64,000 bases of DNA, taken from the NCBI GenBank assembly GCA_030537615.1, contig JAUNVP010000008.1, positions 49,219-113,218 of the forward strand, given 5' to 3'. Position 1 is the first letter of the stretch, and each line of letters begins with the position of its first letter. Under the pieces are notes generated by a model. That model was given only the letters and a program-made list of their open reading frames with translations. It did not search any database and was not told the origin of the DNA. A program made the position numbers and the translations under genes. Shown here one piece after another: positions 63,171-64,000 of the stretch. This stretch comes from Actinomycetaceae bacterium (GTDB taxonomy: Bacteria; Actinomycetota; Actinomycetes; Actinomycetales; Actinomycetaceae).

Positions 63171-63839
63171 GTGGACTCTTCATCTAACTCTGCACAGCAC
63201 TGCCCGCGACTGTACGACATTGTTGCGGTCACGTTTGTATCGCTTCTCTTGCTGTCAAACGTCACAGCGACCAAGCTCATTGAGCTCGATGTTGGCCTCA
63301 CCCACCTCATTTTCGACGGTGGGGCAATCCTCTTCCCCGTGACCTATGTAATTGGTGACGTACTGGCTGAGGTCTACGGATTCGCTCGTGCCCGTCGCGT
63401 CATCCTGCTCGGCTTCGTGTTCTCTATCGGTGCCTCGCTGATCTTCTGGATCGTCGGCCTATTGCCGCCGGCGAGTGACTACGCGAACCAAGAAGCATTT
63501 GTCGCGGTACTTGGGTTCGTCCCCCGCATTGTTGTCGCATCTGTGTTCGGCTATCTCGCGGGCCAACTGCTCAACTCGTGGGTACTCGTCGCCATTAAGC
63601 GCAAGTGGGGCCGCCGTCATCTGTGGGCGCGATTAATCGGTTCCACCCTCGTTGGTGAGTTTGCCGATACGCTCCTATTTTGTTCCATCGCGTTCTATGG
63701 GGTAATCACGGGCGGCGAGTTCTTCAACTATCTCGTTGTCGGCTACGTCTACAAAGTTCTCGTTGAAGTTATTCTCCTACCCGTCACATATCCTACGATT
63801 GCGTGGGTTAAGAAGATCGAGGCGAATCACGTTCGCTGA
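63171..63839 (+). CDS. Queuosine precursor transporter (YhhQ/VUT family)
   Basis: A 222-residue membrane protein with about six hydrophobic helices: LSNVTATKLIEL, ILFPVTYVIGDVLAEVYGFARAR (cut here as FPVTYVIGDVLAEVYG) and LVGEFADTLLF are the COG1738 signature. Members import preQ0 or preQ1 (queuine in some). tgt follows 14 bases after its stop, which supports a queuosine-salvage role. No queC/D/E/F genes appear here, so salvage instead of synthesis is plausible. GTG start, leaderless-type -10. Confidence 0.9.
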   Translation: MDSSSNSAQHCPRLYDIVAVTFVSLLLLSNVTATKLIELDVGLTHLIFDGGAILFPVTYVIGDVLAEVYGFARARRVILLGFVFSIGASLIFWIVGLLPPASDYANQEAFVAVLGFVPRIVVASVFGYLAGQLLNSWVLVAIKRKWGRRHLWARLIGSTLVGEFADTLLFCSIAFYGVITGGEFFNYLVVGYVYKVLVEVILLPVTYPTIAWVKKIEANHVR

Positions 63840-63853
63840 GAAAGGACACGTTC

Positions 63854-64000
63854 ATGTCGACTCGTCAACCGATCGATGCCCAACGGGGATTTGAGATCAC
63901 TGCTCATCTCAACGAGATTGAATGGGACACGCCGGCCGGCTCCCGTCCGCTCGGTCGAACCGGACGAATCACAACCGCACACGGCGTCATCGAGACACCG
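63854..64000 (+). CDS. tgt: tRNA-guanine transglycosylase, N-terminal part (cut by window edge)
   Basis: The first 49 codons are in the window: MSTRQPIDAQRGFEITAHL, then GRTGRITTAHGVIETP, whose A.G.I.TP is the start of the Tgt barrel. Tgt swaps guanine 34 for queuine or preQ1 in tRNAs with GUN anticodons. AAAGGA at 63841-63846 precedes the ATG by seven bases. Directly downstream of the queuosine-precursor transporter, presumably one operon. Confidence 0.85.
   Translation, partial: MSTRQPIDAQRGFEITAHLNEIEWDTPAGSRPLGRTGRITTAHGVIETP

Noticed and set aside
1..64000. CRISPR arrays, insertion sequences, prophage, tRNA or rRNA genes
   Set aside because: No regularly spaced repeats, transposase or phage-type proteins, or cloverleaf-like intergenic sequence was found; gene order is that of a conserved core region.

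Overview
The window is a gene-dense stretch of a high-to-moderate G+C actinobacterial chromosome. Gene content and order point to the Actinomycetales (Actinomyces/Arcanobacterium/Trueperella-like). The evidence is the rne-rplU-rpmA-obg-proB block, the PriA-type HisA, the rnc-DUF177-SepIVA cluster, a division/cell-wall cluster ending in ftsZ-pgeF-sepF-yggT-wag31 without ftsA, a cydABDC operon, and a MurE that lacks the meso-DAP signature. No tRNA, rRNA, CRISPR array, insertion sequence or prophage gene was seen. The genus call is inference; the phylum call is well supported.

Layout. (1) 1-5050, minus: proB (cut by the window edge), obg, rpmA, rplU and rne. (2) 5051-5566: a 516-base divergent control region with several dyads, then the plus-strand respiratory unit cydA-cydB-cydD-cydC followed by a DevS-like GAF histidine kinase; its probable NarL-type regulator lies convergently on the minus strand. 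(3) 14.2-22.0 kb, minus: mutM, rnc, DUF177, SepIVA-like, coaD, rsmD, recG and a divergent DAK2-domain protein, with rpmB divergent. (4) 22.7-25.0 kb, plus: a two-gene sulfatase/hexose-6-phosphate epimerase unit. (5) 25.0-35.4 kb, minus: thiL, an rRNA methyltransferase, the rplT-rpmI-infC translation unit with a structured leader, an SseB-family gene, and a his operon (hisD, symporter, hisC, hisB, unknown, hisH, priA). (6) 35.5-41.9 kb: an unknown gene, a VanZ-like membrane protein, an S4-domain protein, dnaE and an RluD-type pseudouridine synthase. (7) 41.9-60.5 kb, minus: lspA, wag31/divIVA, yggT, sepF, pgeF, ftsZ, ftsQ, murC, murG, ftsW, murD, mraY, murF, murE, ftsI, an ftsL-like gene, rsmH and mraZ, headed by four perfectly phased MraZ boxes. 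(8) 60.6-64.0 kb: sixA-like phosphatase, a small Cys/His protein, an ABC-F ATPase, and a queuosine-precursor transporter followed by the start of tgt.

How the genes fit together. The cyd genes make and mature a high-affinity quinol oxidase. The neighbouring kinase keeps the residues expected of a heme-binding GAF sensor, and the cydA promoter carries a DevR-box-like dyad plus a CRP/FNR-like dyad, suggesting local oxygen/NO control. The mra/dcw cluster is translationally coupled almost throughout by 4-base start/stop overlaps. It carries both polar-growth (Wag31) and septation (SepF, FtsZ, FtsQ, FtsI, FtsW) functions. A SepIVA-like coiled-coil protein is encoded elsewhere in the window.

Unexplained structure of most interest: an AUC start codon and a terminator-like hairpin leader for infC; a pair of mutually exclusive hairpins just ahead of the ftsZ ribosome-binding site; and a recurring TAnnnT hexamer placed exactly 6 bases before the start codon of at least seven genes, which predicts leaderless mRNAs.
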